In this document: in pieces, positions 24,991 through 34,118 of the stretch
How the letters are laid out: each line of letters starts with the position of its first letter
How positions within the stretch are numbered: position 1 is the first letter of the stretch
NCBI RefSeq assembly: GCF_022825805.1
Contig: NZ_JAJDWC010000103.1
Location: forward strand, 1-64,000
Length of the DNA stretch: 64,000 bases
From: Phaeobacter sp.
GTDB taxonomy: Bacteria; Pseudomonadota; Alphaproteobacteria; Rhodobacterales; Rhodobacteraceae
Direction of reading: 5' to 3'
Translations under genes and position numbers: made by a program
Notes under the pieces: generated by a model
Database searches by the model: none
Told to the model about the DNA's origin: nothing
What the model saw: the letters and a program-made list of their open reading frames with translations, nothing else

Positions 24991-26328
24991 CTAGCTGTTG
25001 TTGCTCAGACCGGCCAGTTCTGCAATCTCGGCCTCTGCCGGTGTGGCACCCAGATCTGGAAGATCAGCAGGCAACCCGGTATCAAGGGTGCCACCAAAAT
25101 CAGCGCCCAAATCGGCCCCGAGATCCCCACCCAAATCTCCCATCGCAGGCAGATCAGGCAGGCCATCGGCAGCTGGCAACCCGCCAAGGTCACCACCCAG
25201 TGGAGCGCCAAGGCCGCCACCGAGATCACCGCCAAGGTCGGCACCCAGATCTGCTCCAAACTCTGCATCAAAATCAGCGCCCAGAGATCCCAGGTCGCCA
25301 CCCATGTCCTGCATCGGATCCTGCAGGCCCTGCGCTGCAATGGATAGGTCCATTGGGGGCGCCAAATCCATGGCAGCCGGTTCGCCGCCGCCCATCTGAG
25401 AAACAAAAGAGCCGTCATTCCCGGTTTCAGAGGCCAGGGCGTTGGGGTCTGTCAACCGCACCGCACGGGCACCGTTCATCTGGCCGAGCCGACCCTGCGC
25501 AATGGATTGACCCGTGATGGAAATCATTTCCGTCTCGTAGAGGAATGCCTGATCCAGCGGTAGGATATCGCCTTCTTTCAGGTCAGAGAACGTATTTGCA
25601 GGGACCTGCATCTTGCACAGAACAGCCCGCAGTTCAGCCCGCATGGCACCCATGTTGCTGCCAAGAGACGGACCCACCTGCCCGTTTGCACCTGAGAGAT
25701 CCTTCTCCTCGGGCGCAGGTTCGGGCAGTACAAGTTTCAGCGTGCCTTGCATCGCACCGCAGGACAAATCCAGCGTCAGATCAATGACGCGATAGTCCTC
25801 GGCCTCCATCCCCAATACGAGGCTGCGCACGTTTTCGATCTGGGCACCGAAACGGTATCCTGAAAAAATCGCCTCGTCCGCCTGGCCCGCCAGCATGGAC
25901 ACCACTTTGGCGAACACCCGCTCCAGAAAGTCCGCAACCATAGCTGCATCGGTTGGTGTATAATTCCGCTCACTCGGTGCTTTGCCAAGGACCAGACCCA
26001 TGGTCTGCTGCTGGATCAGTGCGGTGACCGCGGCTGCATCCAAGGTCGCGGCACCAATGCGTCCTTCTGGGCCATCCAGCAGGATCAACAGATCACTGTC
26101 AGAGAGATTGGCTGCCAGATCTTCGGGTACGCGGTTGGCCTGCCGGGCTGCCAAAACCGCCGCAGGAAGATCACACAGATCGGCCGCCGCACGCGCAATC
26201 GAGCGGCGCAGCGCCTTGAGGGTCAGGGAGCTGGAGAGTGCGCTTTTGCCCTCTTTGGTTGCGGCCAATTTACGGGCGACGCCACCTCTGCTGCCTGCAG
26301 CTTCTGTTTCGGTTTCTTCTTCTGCCAT
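24991..26328 (-). CDS. FliM/FliN family protein with Gly-Asp-Leu repeat tail
   Basis: A 445-residue protein of the flagellar C-ring switch family. Residues 35-220 resemble the FliM middle domain in a divergent way, and residues 230-292 form a SpoA (FliN) domain: ELRAVLCKMQVPANTFSDLKEGDILPL, in parts. The last 105 residues (340-445) are low-complexity, repeating units such as GADLGGDLGG and LPDLPAMGDLGG, unlike standard FliM. No other flagellar gene is in the window. The tail's regular acidic Gly-rich pattern could be disordered or calcium-binding; no evidence decides. It may be an alternative motor-switch protein of the Roseobacter group. Confidence 0.75.
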   Translation of the reverse strand: MAEEETETEAAGSRGGVARKLAATKEGKSALSSSLTLKALRRSIARAAADLCDLPAAVLAARQANRVPEDLAANLSDSDLLILLDGPEGRIGAATLDAAAVTALIQQQTMGLVLGKAPSERNYTPTDAAMVADFLERVFAKVVSMLAGQADEAIFSGYRFGAQIENVRSLVLGMEAEDYRVIDLTLDLSCGAMQGTLKLVLPEPAPEEKDLSGANGQVGPSLGSNMGAMRAELRAVLCKMQVPANTFSDLKEGDILPLDQAFLYETEMISITGQSIAQGRLGQMNGARAVRLTDPNALASETGNDGSFVSQMGGGEPAAMDLAPPMDLSIAAQGLQDPMQDMGGDLGSLGADFDAEFGADLGADLGGDLGGGLGAPLGGDLGGLPAADGLPDLPAMGDLGGDLGADLGADFGGTLDTGLPADLPDLGATPAEAEIAELAGLSNNS

Positions 26329-26408
26329 AGGTTGTAGACCTGCCCCTCACGCACCGGTTGCTACTGGTTTAGCCCGAGAATGGTTACCAGAGCCTTTACG
26401 CGCAGGAT

Positions 26409-29087
26409 TTAACTTACTTTTTCCTGGTTCAATTTCAGCGACACGCGGAAAATGCCGCCAGTCTCATTTGGGAGATACGCAATGTTGCCACCAAGCCGCT
26501 GCATGATCTCCCGGCAGATCGCCAGCCCAAGACCTGCACCACCGGCCATTTCCGGACTGACACGCGAGAACTTCTCAAATACAGTGGTCCGGTGCTCAGG
26601 CGGAATGCCTGCACCGTTGTCTGCAAAATCAATGATGATCGCAGCTTCAATCTGGCGGGCCGAAATGCGCAACACAGGTTCTGCAGCAGTGCAGTATTTT
26701 TCAGCATTGGCAATCAGATTGATGAACACCTGCGAGAGCCGGTCCAAATCGCTGGACAATCGCAAATCATCGGTTGCGGCATCACGCAAAACCTGCAACC
26801 GCGTTGACCCATCCGCCAGCGCGGTCGCCACGGAATGGTCCAACACATCGCCAAGCCGCCCTGCGCTGAAATTGAGCGACACCTGCCCATTTTCCAGCAC
26901 GCTGAGGTCCAGCAGATCATCGAGCAACCGGGTCAGCCGCTGTGCTTCGTCATGGATAATTCCGGCATAACGATTGTGCTCTTCTGCATCCAGCGTGCCG
27001 GTGTCGCGCAGGATTTCGGAAAACGCCCGGATCGATGTCATCGGCGTTCGCAATTCATGGCTAACCTGGCTCAGAAACGCATCTTTCTGTTGTGATATCT
27101 GGGTCAGTTTCTCATTCGTTTCTCGTAGCTTGCGGGCCGTTCTTGACAGTTCAGCAGACTGCGTCTCCAGACGGTTGGAATATTCCAAAATCTGCGCGGT
27201 TTCATCCGCAACAGCCAGCAGATCCTGCACCGATACGGAGGAGCCACCAACAATCTGACCCACCATCGCATGAGCCGCCGCGGTGCCAATCGAGGCGCTC
27301 AGCTCGCGCTCCAGTCGCTCCAGAAACGCTGGTGAGGGCTCAGGCAGCGGCCCTCTGCCCCCCTGTTTCTTCAGCTCCTGTTGAAAAAACAACTGAGCTT
27401 CCTGCGCGCCGAGAATACGCTGCGACATGATCATCAGATCTTCGGCCTGCGCCACCGATCCAACCCACCCACGTGGCCCGGTCGAATGCTCGAACACATC
27501 CACAAACTGCGCACCCTGCAGACGCTCCAACGGGCTCGGAAATGTGGCGAGCGATGCAACCAAAAAGGCCGAAGTGTTCAACACCAACGACCAGAACACC
27601 GCATGGACGGTCGGGTCCAATCCGGTGATGCCAAACAGCGCATGTGGCCGCAGCCAGGCCATGCTCCAAGGGCCCTCCGCCATGATGGAGGCTGAAAAAA
27701 CGCCTCCGCCCAGCGCGGGCAACAACATCGTGTAGAGCCAAAGCACAAAACCAACGCTCAAACCGGTGAGAGCGCCCACACGGGTCGCACCCCGCCAGAA
27801 CAGCCCGCCCACCAGGCTCGGCAGCAGTTGCGCCACGCCGGCAAAGGCGATCAACCCGATGGAGGCCAAAGCCGCGCCACCACCCGATACGGTGTAATAC
27901 AGATACCCAAGCCCCATGATGCCCGCGATGGACAAACGGCGCGCCATCAAAACCACGTCACGCACATCGCCTGACACCGAGGCGCCGACCTCTTGCCAGC
28001 GCAGCCATATCGGCATCACGATGTGGTTTGACACCATCGTCGACAACGCCATGGCAGCCACGATGGCCATCGATGTGGCCGAGGAAAATCCTCCGATAAA
28101 GGACAACATCGCCAATCCCTGCTGCCCTTCTGCCAATGGCAAAGACAGCACAAAGAGATCGGGATTGGAGCCTTCGGGCAGCCGCTCCAACCCAATGGCG
28201 GCAATGGGGACAACAAAAATGGAGATCAGCAACAGATAGAGAGGAAAGGCCCAAGCCGCGATCCGCAGATGACGTTCATCGTCGTTCTCCACCACCATGA
28301 CCTGAAACATACGCGGCAAACAGACAAATGCCGCCGCAGACAGAAAGGTGATGGTGGCCCAGCGGCTTTTGTCCACCTGCCATTGTCCGATTGCCGAGGC
28401 ATCGATGCGCTCCATAGTGGCGGCAATCCCACCAGACAGCCCCCACACCACAAAAATGCCCACCGCCAGAAGCGAAATCAGCTTCACCACCGCTTCAAGA
28501 GCCACCGCCATAACCACACCGTGATGGCGTTCATTGGCGTTGAGATTGCGCGTGCCAAACAAGATTGCAAAAACAGCAAGCCCTGTGGCGACCCAGAAAA
28601 CGGTTTGCGTTTCATTCACGCTGCGCAGCGGGTCCGCTTCGGCGAAAATAGAAAACGACAGGGTGATCGATTGCAGCTGCAATGAAATATAGGGGGTTGT
28701 GCCAATCACCGCGAGCAGGGTGACGCTGATCGCCAACAGATTGGACTTGCCATAGCGAGCCGACAGAAGATCTGCGATGGAGGTGACCCTTTGGCTGCGG
28801 CCAACCCGCACCAGTTTGCGCAGCCCCCACCACCAGCCAACCATCACCAGTGTCGGGCCGAGGTAGATCGTTATGTACTCCAACCCAGAGCGCGCCGCAT
28901 AGCCAACTGCGCCGTAGAACGTCCAGGCGGTGCAATAGATCGAGAGCGAGAGCGTATAGATCAGCGGCGAGCCCATCCAACGGGCCTTGTTGCGTCCCCG
29001 CGCATAGCGATCCGCCGCAAAGGCCACGATAAACAGGATGGCAACATAGGTCAGGCACACAAAGGCCAGCAGATTAAGCGAAGCCAT
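26409..29087 (-). CDS. SLC5-type sensor histidine kinase (CrbS-like)
   Basis: An 892-residue membrane kinase. Residues 1-515 are a sodium/solute symporter (SSS/PutP) domain with about 13 helices, residues 530-620 match the STAC linker, a coiled coil follows (640-670), then HisKA with His677 in SHELRTP, N-box NLIANAEKY near 791, G1 DNGAGIP at 823 and G2 GAGLGLAI at 850. Proteins of this plan (CrbS, MxtR) sense small metabolites and in gammaproteobacteria control acetyl-CoA synthetase. It is the last of three overlapping genes after a receiver-only regulator and a small membrane protein. A role in acetate response here is inference. Confidence 0.92.
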   Translation of the reverse strand: MASLNLLAFVCLTYVAILFIVAFAADRYARGRNKARWMGSPLIYTLSLSIYCTAWTFYGAVGYAARSGLEYITIYLGPTLVMVGWWWGLRKLVRVGRSQRVTSIADLLSARYGKSNLLAISVTLLAVIGTTPYISLQLQSITLSFSIFAEADPLRSVNETQTVFWVATGLAVFAILFGTRNLNANERHHGVVMAVALEAVVKLISLLAVGIFVVWGLSGGIAATMERIDASAIGQWQVDKSRWATITFLSAAAFVCLPRMFQVMVVENDDERHLRIAAWAFPLYLLLISIFVVPIAAIGLERLPEGSNPDLFVLSLPLAEGQQGLAMLSFIGGFSSATSMAIVAAMALSTMVSNHIVMPIWLRWQEVGASVSGDVRDVVLMARRLSIAGIMGLGYLYYTVSGGGAALASIGLIAFAGVAQLLPSLVGGLFWRGATRVGALTGLSVGFVLWLYTMLLPALGGGVFSASIMAEGPWSMAWLRPHALFGITGLDPTVHAVFWSLVLNTSAFLVASLATFPSPLERLQGAQFVDVFEHSTGPRGWVGSVAQAEDLMIMSQRILGAQEAQLFFQQELKKQGGRGPLPEPSPAFLERLERELSASIGTAAAHAMVGQIVGGSSVSVQDLLAVADETAQILEYSNRLETQSAELSRTARKLRETNEKLTQISQQKDAFLSQVSHELRTPMTSIRAFSEILRDTGTLDAEEHNRYAGIIHDEAQRLTRLLDDLLDLSVLENGQVSLNFSAGRLGDVLDHSVATALADGSTRLQVLRDAATDDLRLSSDLDRLSQVFINLIANAEKYCTAAEPVLRISARQIEAAIIIDFADNGAGIPPEHRTTVFEKFSRVSPEMAGGAGLGLAICREIMQRLGGNIAYLPNETGGIFRVSLKLNQEKVS

Positions 29088-29488
29088 TACTGCGGCGTCT
29101 CCGATGCTGGGTCGGGCCGCTGCGTGGGCTGAAAGACGGGCTGCATTGGTCCAACCACGTCTTGGTCGTGGCCCGTTGCGTCATTCTGCAAGGCGTCGCT
29201 GGTCCAATGGTCTGCCCAGCGCCGCACAGCCAAGCCAAAGAGAAACGCCATCAGTATAAGCAGCGCCCAGATTGCCAACACATAGGTCATGGCGGAAGAC
29301 AAAGGCATCGCATCTGTTTGGCCAGGTCCCTCAGCCACGGGCCAGAGCAGCGGGATCAAAAACAAAAGCGCCCCTGCCGCAGGCAACAGTCGCGCGACGT
29401 CCATCAGCCTGCGTCGTCTATATGTTTTGCGTGCAACAAAAGGCGAAGAGCGCTCTGCGGCGTCCCCGGCACCGTCTCCGCGCATCAT
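29087..29488 (-). CDS. Small membrane protein in the sensor-kinase operon
   Basis: A 133-residue protein of unknown function with two helices (about residues 30-50 and 68-92) and a polar C-terminal tail. Its ATG overlaps the stop of the response regulator and its stop overlaps the kinase start by one base (TAATG), so all three are translationally coupled. An internal ATG at 29404 (MDVARLLP) would give a more usual short N-terminus, but the overlap favours 29488. It may assist assembly or signalling of the SLC5 kinase. Confidence 0.7.
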   Translation of the reverse strand: MMRGDGAGDAAERSSPFVARKTYRRRRLMDVARLLPAAGALLFLIPLLWPVAEGPGQTDAMPLSSAMTYVLAIWALLILMAFLFGLAVRRWADHWTSDALQNDATGHDQDVVGPMQPVFQPTQRPDPASETPQ

Positions 29489-29955
29489 CCCGATTTGGAC
29501 CGGGGCCGCGCGTGGGTCTCATCACTTGTCGCCGCCCCCATCGATGACAGCGACACAGAACCCACCGCTGGTTGCGCCGCAAGCCTGGCTTGGGCATGCA
29601 GATCGCGCACCGCTGTCAAAACTTCGGTGTTTGAAAAGGGTTTGGTCATGAAGCGGGTTACCCCCGCCTCCTCCGCCATTGTGCGGTCTTTCAACTGGCC
29701 ACGCGCCGTCAGCATCAGCACCGGCAGTCCCGGCAACTCTCCGCCCTCGCGCAGGTCACGGATGATCTCCAGACCGCTTTTGCCAGGCAGCATCAAATCC
29801 AAAATCACCAAATCCGGCTTGGCCGCACAAATGACCTCGACTGCGTCGCTCCCGTCAGAGTGGGTGTCTACATCCCATCCATCCCGAGTGAGCAGAAACC
29901 GGATCGCTTCGGTGATATTTGGTTCGTCTTCGACCAGAACAACATGTCTGCTCAT
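29485..29955 (-). CDS. Single-domain response regulator
   Basis: A 156-residue CheY-like receiver: acidic pocket VLVEDEPN near residue 5, phospho-acceptor Asp in LVILDLMLPGKSGLEI, Thr in LMLTARGQLKD and Lys in RFMTKPFSN. The receiver ends near residue 120; the remaining 35 residues (Ala/Ser-rich) hold no DNA-binding domain. ATG 29955 has GGAGGATAG upstream, whereas the longer frame uses TTG. As first gene of the operon it is the obvious partner of the SLC5 kinase, but without an output domain the signal must pass to another protein. Confidence 0.9.
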   Translation of the reverse strand: MSRHVVLVEDEPNITEAIRFLLTRDGWDVDTHSDGSDAVEVICAAKPDLVILDLMLPGKSGLEIIRDLREGGELPGLPVLMLTARGQLKDRTMAEEAGVTRFMTKPFSNTEVLTAVRDLHAQARLAAQPAVGSVSLSSMGAATSDETHARPRSKSG

Positions 29956-30049
29956 GTTCGAACTATCCTCCAATGCGCAAATATCAGTGACTTAACACTG
30001 ATCCTCGCGTCCTCCCTGCTGGCACCGTAACGTTTAGGGAGCCGGTCTG

Positions 30050-31363
30050 TCAAAACTCTTCGCGCAACAATGACGGTTCGCGCCGCGCCGCACAGCGATT
30101 GTAAGAACAGACCCGACAGCTGGCGCCAACAACCTGGGCCTGCGGGGCAACCTCTTTCGATGGTACGATCAACATGACCGCCCGATACAAAGGATCCCGA
30201 TCCAAGCCGATCGCTCGGTGGGGCCAGGACACCGCAAAACACTCATACCCGTGGTCGCCCCTGCTGTGCTGAACAACCTGTCGGCGCAGCGGCTCTTGTG
30301 GGCGAGTCAGCGCTGTGAACAGCGGCCATGTCGCGCAGGAGGCGCCAAATCGTGGCAGTATGAAGCCAGGCGCGGATTTGCGAAAGAGGATCGCCCCGGA
30401 CGCGTCGCACACCACAAGGCCGACGGCCTGCCCCAACATAGCCTCCGGCAACAACCCGACGCGGCGCAAAACAGTGGCCATGTCGCAGCGAAAGCGATGC
30501 GCGACATGGTCGAGATCAAACCCGCGGGCGTTCAGTATGTCTTGTAGCGGTTCAAGTGGAATGGCCCTGGCGTCGGCGCAGTACTGTTGCAGGGCTTCCC
30601 GCGCGATCAAACGCGCCGCCTCACTGAGCAGGCTGCTGGCGTCCGCGATCACCTCTGCGATGAGAGCGGGCTGCGCTTCGGGTTTGGCCTGTTCAAGCGC
30701 TGGAAAATGATACCCTGCGTCGGCAAAGAAACGGTCCACATCTTCCTGCGGCACACCCCTGCGCTCATCGCCAGTGTCACTTTCGTCCAGAAAACTGACC
30801 AGCAACCGACTGCTGTCCGCGAGACGCTGGGAGTCCTGGTTCAGGTTCTGGTGAAAGCGGTCGCGCCATTCCGGGTCCAGTTCGCCCGGTTCGGCCAGAA
30901 TAGCGGCGGTTGAACGAATGGCTGCGGCCGTCGACAGAACTTCGTGCATGGAGGCGGCAAGCTGAGGATCATGGGTCAACCGGTCCGAAAGCGTTTGGAC
31001 GATCCGCTCTAGCCCCGTGATGCGCTGCTGCTGTTGGGCCAGAACCTCGGCCCAACCCGGAAAGCGCCCGGCAAATTCATCCGGCTTGTCCAATTCGGCA
31101 ATCGGCCGGGGCAGCCCTGCCGCGGCCTCGCGCAGCGATGCCAGCAGGGCGACCTCGGCTCCTTCGGTCAGCATGGAGGGTTCAACCGCCAGCACTCTTG
31201 CCAGGTTCAGCAGCAGTTTGCCCCCAATTTTGCGCCGATTATGTTCGATCAGATTGAGATAGGAAGCCGAGATCCCCACCTGGCGGGCCAATTCAGCCTG
31301 TCGCAGCCCAAGCATCAACCGCCGCTCCCTGATCCGGCTGCCCGTCAAAGTATCCCGTCCCAT
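30050..31363 (-). CDS. ScfR-type XRE regulator (short-chain acyl sensing family)
   Basis: A 437-residue transcription factor. Residues 8-62 are an XRE helix-turn-helix (RERRLMLGLRQAELARQVGISASYLNLIEHNRR, in parts). The C-terminal half is the DUF2083/ScfR domain and ends with a cysteine cluster, GASCRVCSYNRCAARREPS. Characterised relatives (RamB of corynebacteria, PccR of Rhodobacter sphaeroides) control acetate or propionyl-CoA genes. ATG 31363 is the family-like start. It is divergent from a branched-chain-type ABC importer, which is a possible target. The connection to short-chain acyl-CoA is from family knowledge. Confidence 0.88.
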   Translation of the reverse strand: MGRDTLTGSRIRERRLMLGLRQAELARQVGISASYLNLIEHNRRKIGGKLLLNLARVLAVEPSMLTEGAEVALLASLREAAAGLPRPIAELDKPDEFAGRFPGWAEVLAQQQQRITGLERIVQTLSDRLTHDPQLAASMHEVLSTAAAIRSTAAILAEPGELDPEWRDRFHQNLNQDSQRLADSSRLLVSFLDESDTGDERRGVPQEDVDRFFADAGYHFPALEQAKPEAQPALIAEVIADASSLLSEAARLIAREALQQYCADARAIPLEPLQDILNARGFDLDHVAHRFRCDMATVLRRVGLLPEAMLGQAVGLVVCDASGAILFRKSAPGFILPRFGASCATWPLFTALTRPQEPLRRQVVQHSRGDHGYECFAVSWPHRAIGLDRDPLYRAVMLIVPSKEVAPQAQVVGASCRVCSYNRCAARREPSLLREEF

Positions 31364-31595
31364 GGCCCCTACCCCCTTACAGAACCAGCCAGATCTCGGT
31401 TCATTCTGCACTGCAACATAACTTAATTTACAAAATTCACCGACTTTCTGTTCATTTGTTTACAGAATAACCCGGCGTTTCAAGGGTTTTATTGCGTGAC
31501 TTTACAGCCACCTCCCATACTGCCTTTGCACGATAACGTGCTGGCGTTGGCAGAATTGAGGACCTGTCGGCATCAATCACATTAGGGAGGAATAC
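31364..31595. promoter_or_regulatory. Divergent promoter region with repeated TTTACA
   Basis: Between the ScfR gene and the ABC binding-protein gene. TTTACAAA (31427-31434) and TTTACAGA (31459-31466) are direct repeats 32 bp apart, about three helical turns. RamB/PccR-type regulators bind TTTGCAAA-like sequences, so these are candidate autoregulatory sites. The right part (31470-31590) should contain the binding-protein promoter. Confidence 0.4.
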
Positions 31596-32942
31596 ATGTC
31601 CAAGACTGACGTAAGCCGTCGCGGCCTGCTGAAAACCGGTGCTATCGCCGGCGCAGGGGTGGCGATGCCGACCATCTTCACCGCGCAAAGCGCACACGCA
31701 TTCACCAACGAACCCACCGGCGGCACCGTAACACTGGGCTTCAACGTGCCACAGACCGGTCCGTATGCGGACGAAGGCGCAGACGAACTGCGCGCCTACC
31801 AGCTGGCGGTCGAGCACCTGAACGGTGGCGGCGACGGCGGCATGATGAACACCTTCAGCTCCAAAGCGCTGCAAGGGAACGGTATTCTGGGCAAGAAGGT
31901 CGAATATGTCACCGGCGACACCCAGACAAAATCCGACGCAGCCCGCGCCTCGGCGAAATCCATGATCGAAAAAGACGGCGCCGTCATGATCACCGGTGGT
32001 TCGTCCTCCGGCGTGGCGGTTGCGGTGCAGGCGCTCTGCCAGGAAGCAGGCGTCATCTTCATGGCCGGTCTGACGCACTCAAATGACACAACCGGTAAGG
32101 ACAAGCGGGCCAACGGCTTCCGCCACTTCTTCAACTCCTACATGTCAGGTGCCGCACTGGCGCCGGTTTTGGCGAATGCCTATGGCACAGATCGCAAAGC
32201 CTATCACCTGACAGCTGACTACAACTGGGGTTACACCACCGAAGAAGCGGTTCGTTCCTCGACCGAAGCCATGGGTTGGGAAACCGTCGCGGCCGTGAAA
32301 ACACCGCTGACGCAGACTGACTTCTCCTCCTACATCGCACCAGTGCTGCAGTCCGGCGCAGATACGCTGGTTCTGAACCACTACGGCGGCAACATGGTGA
32401 ACTCGCTGACCAACGCGGTCCAGTTCGGCCTGCGTGACAAGCTGGTCAACGGCAAAGACTTCCAGATCGTGGTTCCGCTCTACTCTCGCCTGATGGCGAA
32501 AGGTGCCGGTGCAAATGTGAAGGGCATCTTCGGGTCCACCAACTGGCACTGGTCGCTGCAGGACGAAGGCTCCAAAGCATTCGTCAAATCCTTCGGCACC
32601 AAATATGGCTTCCCACCCTCGCAGGCGGCACACACCTGCTATGTACAGACCTTGCTTTATGCGGACGCTGTTGAACGTGCGGGCTCCTTCGCGCCTTGCG
32701 CCGTGGTGGAAGCGCTGGAGGATTACGAATTCGACGGTCTGGGCAACGGCAAGACGCTGTATCGTGGCGATGACCACCAGTGCTTCAAGGACGTGCTGGT
32801 CGTGAAGGGTAAAGAAAACCCAACATCCGAATTCGACCTGCTCGAAATCGTCGAAGTCACACCAGTGGCACAGGTCACCTATGCACCGGATCACCCGCAG
32901 TTCTCGGGTGGTGCATTGGGCACCTGCAACAACGGGGCCTGA
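31596..32942 (+). CDS. ABC transporter substrate-binding protein (LivK/urea-amide type)
   Basis: A 448-residue periplasmic protein of the type I branched-chain amino acid binding family. It has a twin-arginine signal (SRRGLLKTGAIAGAG, cleavage near AHA-F at about 37). The body shows LGFNVPQTGPYADEGADELRAYQL, in parts, and GGSSSGVAVA. At 448 residues it is longer than LivK (about 370) and nearer to urea/short-chain amide binding proteins. AGGGAGG lies just before ATG 31596. It heads a complete five-gene importer. The ligand is not determinable here. Confidence 0.88.
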   Translation: MSKTDVSRRGLLKTGAIAGAGVAMPTIFTAQSAHAFTNEPTGGTVTLGFNVPQTGPYADEGADELRAYQLAVEHLNGGGDGGMMNTFSSKALQGNGILGKKVEYVTGDTQTKSDAARASAKSMIEKDGAVMITGGSSSGVAVAVQALCQEAGVIFMAGLTHSNDTTGKDKRANGFRHFFNSYMSGAALAPVLANAYGTDRKAYHLTADYNWGYTTEEAVRSSTEAMGWETVAAVKTPLTQTDFSSYIAPVLQSGADTLVLNHYGGNMVNSLTNAVQFGLRDKLVNGKDFQIVVPLYSRLMAKGAGANVKGIFGSTNWHWSLQDEGSKAFVKSFGTKYGFPPSQAAHTCYVQTLLYADAVERAGSFAPCAVVEALEDYEFDGLGNGKTLYRGDDHQCFKDVLVVKGKENPTSEFDLLEIVEVTPVAQVTYAPDHPQFSGGALGTCNNGA

Positions 32943-32970
32943 TCCCGCGCGCTGAGGCGCCATAACACGT

Positions 32971-33003
32971 GGGTGGGGGCGCCGTCTCCTGGCCTCCCCA
33001 CCC
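32971..33003 (+). terminator. Intercistronic hairpin after the binding-protein gene
   Basis: GGGTGGGG pairs with CCCCACCC across 17 bases, 30 bp after the stop codon and without a T-run. Such hairpins typically stabilise the abundant binding-protein mRNA or attenuate read-through into the permease genes. Confidence 0.6.
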
Positions 33004-33082
33004 CCCTGTTGCCACTCCCCAAGATGCTGCCCGACACGGGTTTCAATCGCTTTTCGCAATCACACTCTCGAAGGGTGGGACC

Positions 33083-34114
33083 ATGGACGCTATAATCCTC
33101 CAAATCCTGAACGGGCTCGACAAGGGCTCTGCCTATGCGCTGATCGCGCTGGGTCTAACACTCATTTTCGGCACCCTTGGCGTGGTGAATTTCGCGCACG
33201 GCGCGCTGTTCATGATCGGTGCATTCTGCGCCGTCACCCTGAGCCGGATCCTGACACTGAGCCATACGATCATCGACGAAACAAAGACCGACTTCCTCGG
33301 CAACCCGCTGAAGGTCGATGTGCCTTATGTACACGACATCTTTGGCGTCGCGGCCGGTAATGTGATCATTGATTGGGCTGTCCCGCTGGCCATTTTGTTC
33401 GCAATCCCCGTCATGATCGCCGTCGGCGTGATCATGGAGCGCGGGCTGATCAAACATTTCTACAAGCGCCCCCATGCCGACCAGATCCTGGTGACCTTCG
33501 GACTGGCGATCGTGCTGCAGGAAGTGATCAAGTACTTCTATGGCGCGAACCCAATTCCGACCCCCGCACCAGAAGCCTTCAAAGGGTCTTTTGATTTTGG
33601 TGCCGCGGTTGGATTTGATCCGAACCTGATCATCTATCCCTACTGGCGCATCATCTATTTTTTCTTTGCCACTTTGATCATCGGCGGCGTCTTTGCCTTC
33701 CTGCAATTCACCACCTTTGGGATGGTCGTGCGCGCTGGCATGGCGGATCGCGAAACAGTGGGTCTGCTGGGCATCAACATCGACAAACGCTTTACCATCA
33801 TGTTTGGCATCGCCGCCGCCGTCGCGGGCCTGGCCGGTGTGATGTACACGCCGATCAATTCCCCCAATTACCATATGGGCATGGATTTCCTGGTTCTGTC
33901 CTTTGTGGTGGTGGTTGTGGGCGGCATGGGCTCACTGCCCGGTGCGGTTCTGGCGGGGTTCCTACTGGGCGTGCTGGAAAGCTTTGCCTCCATGCGGGAA
34001 GTCATCGACATCATTCCAGGCATCAACCAAATCATCATCTACCTCGTCGCGATCATCATTCTGCTGACCCGCCCACGTGGCCTGATGGGCCGCAAAGGCG
34101 TGATGGAGGACTAA
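33083..34114 (+). CDS. livH: Branched-chain amino acid-type ABC permease LivH
   Basis: A 343-residue membrane permease. It opens [33 protein letters not shown], in parts, the typical LivH start, followed by about eight helices. Near the C-terminus lies the EAA-like region and [21 protein letters not shown] 33083 has GGGTGGGA upstream; the longer frame is not conserved. An insertion around residues 60-95 (hydrophilic, [17 protein letters not shown]) makes it longer than E. coli LivH. Four bases separate it from livM. Confidence 0.92.
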   Translation: MDAIILQILNGLDKGSAYALIALGLTLIFGTLGVVNFAHGALFMIGAFCAVTLSRILTLSHTIIDETKTDFLGNPLKVDVPYVHDIFGVAAGNVIIDWAVPLAILFAIPVMIAVGVIMERGLIKHFYKRPHADQILVTFGLAIVLQEVIKYFYGANPIPTPAPEAFKGSFDFGAAVGFDPNLIIYPYWRIIYFFFATLIIGGVFAFLQFTTFGMVVRAGMADRETVGLLGINIDKRFTIMFGIAAAVAGLAGVMYTPINSPNYHMGMDFLVLSFVVVVVGGMGSLPGAVLAGFLLGVLESFASMREVIDIIPGINQIIIYLVAIIILLTRPRGLMGRKGVMED

Positions 34115-34118
34115 GACA

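Noticed and set aside
25005..25418. Repetitive DNA as a possible CRISPR or satellite
   Set aside because: The repeats are in frame within the FliM/FliN-like gene and encode its Gly-Asp-Leu tail; no spacer structure.
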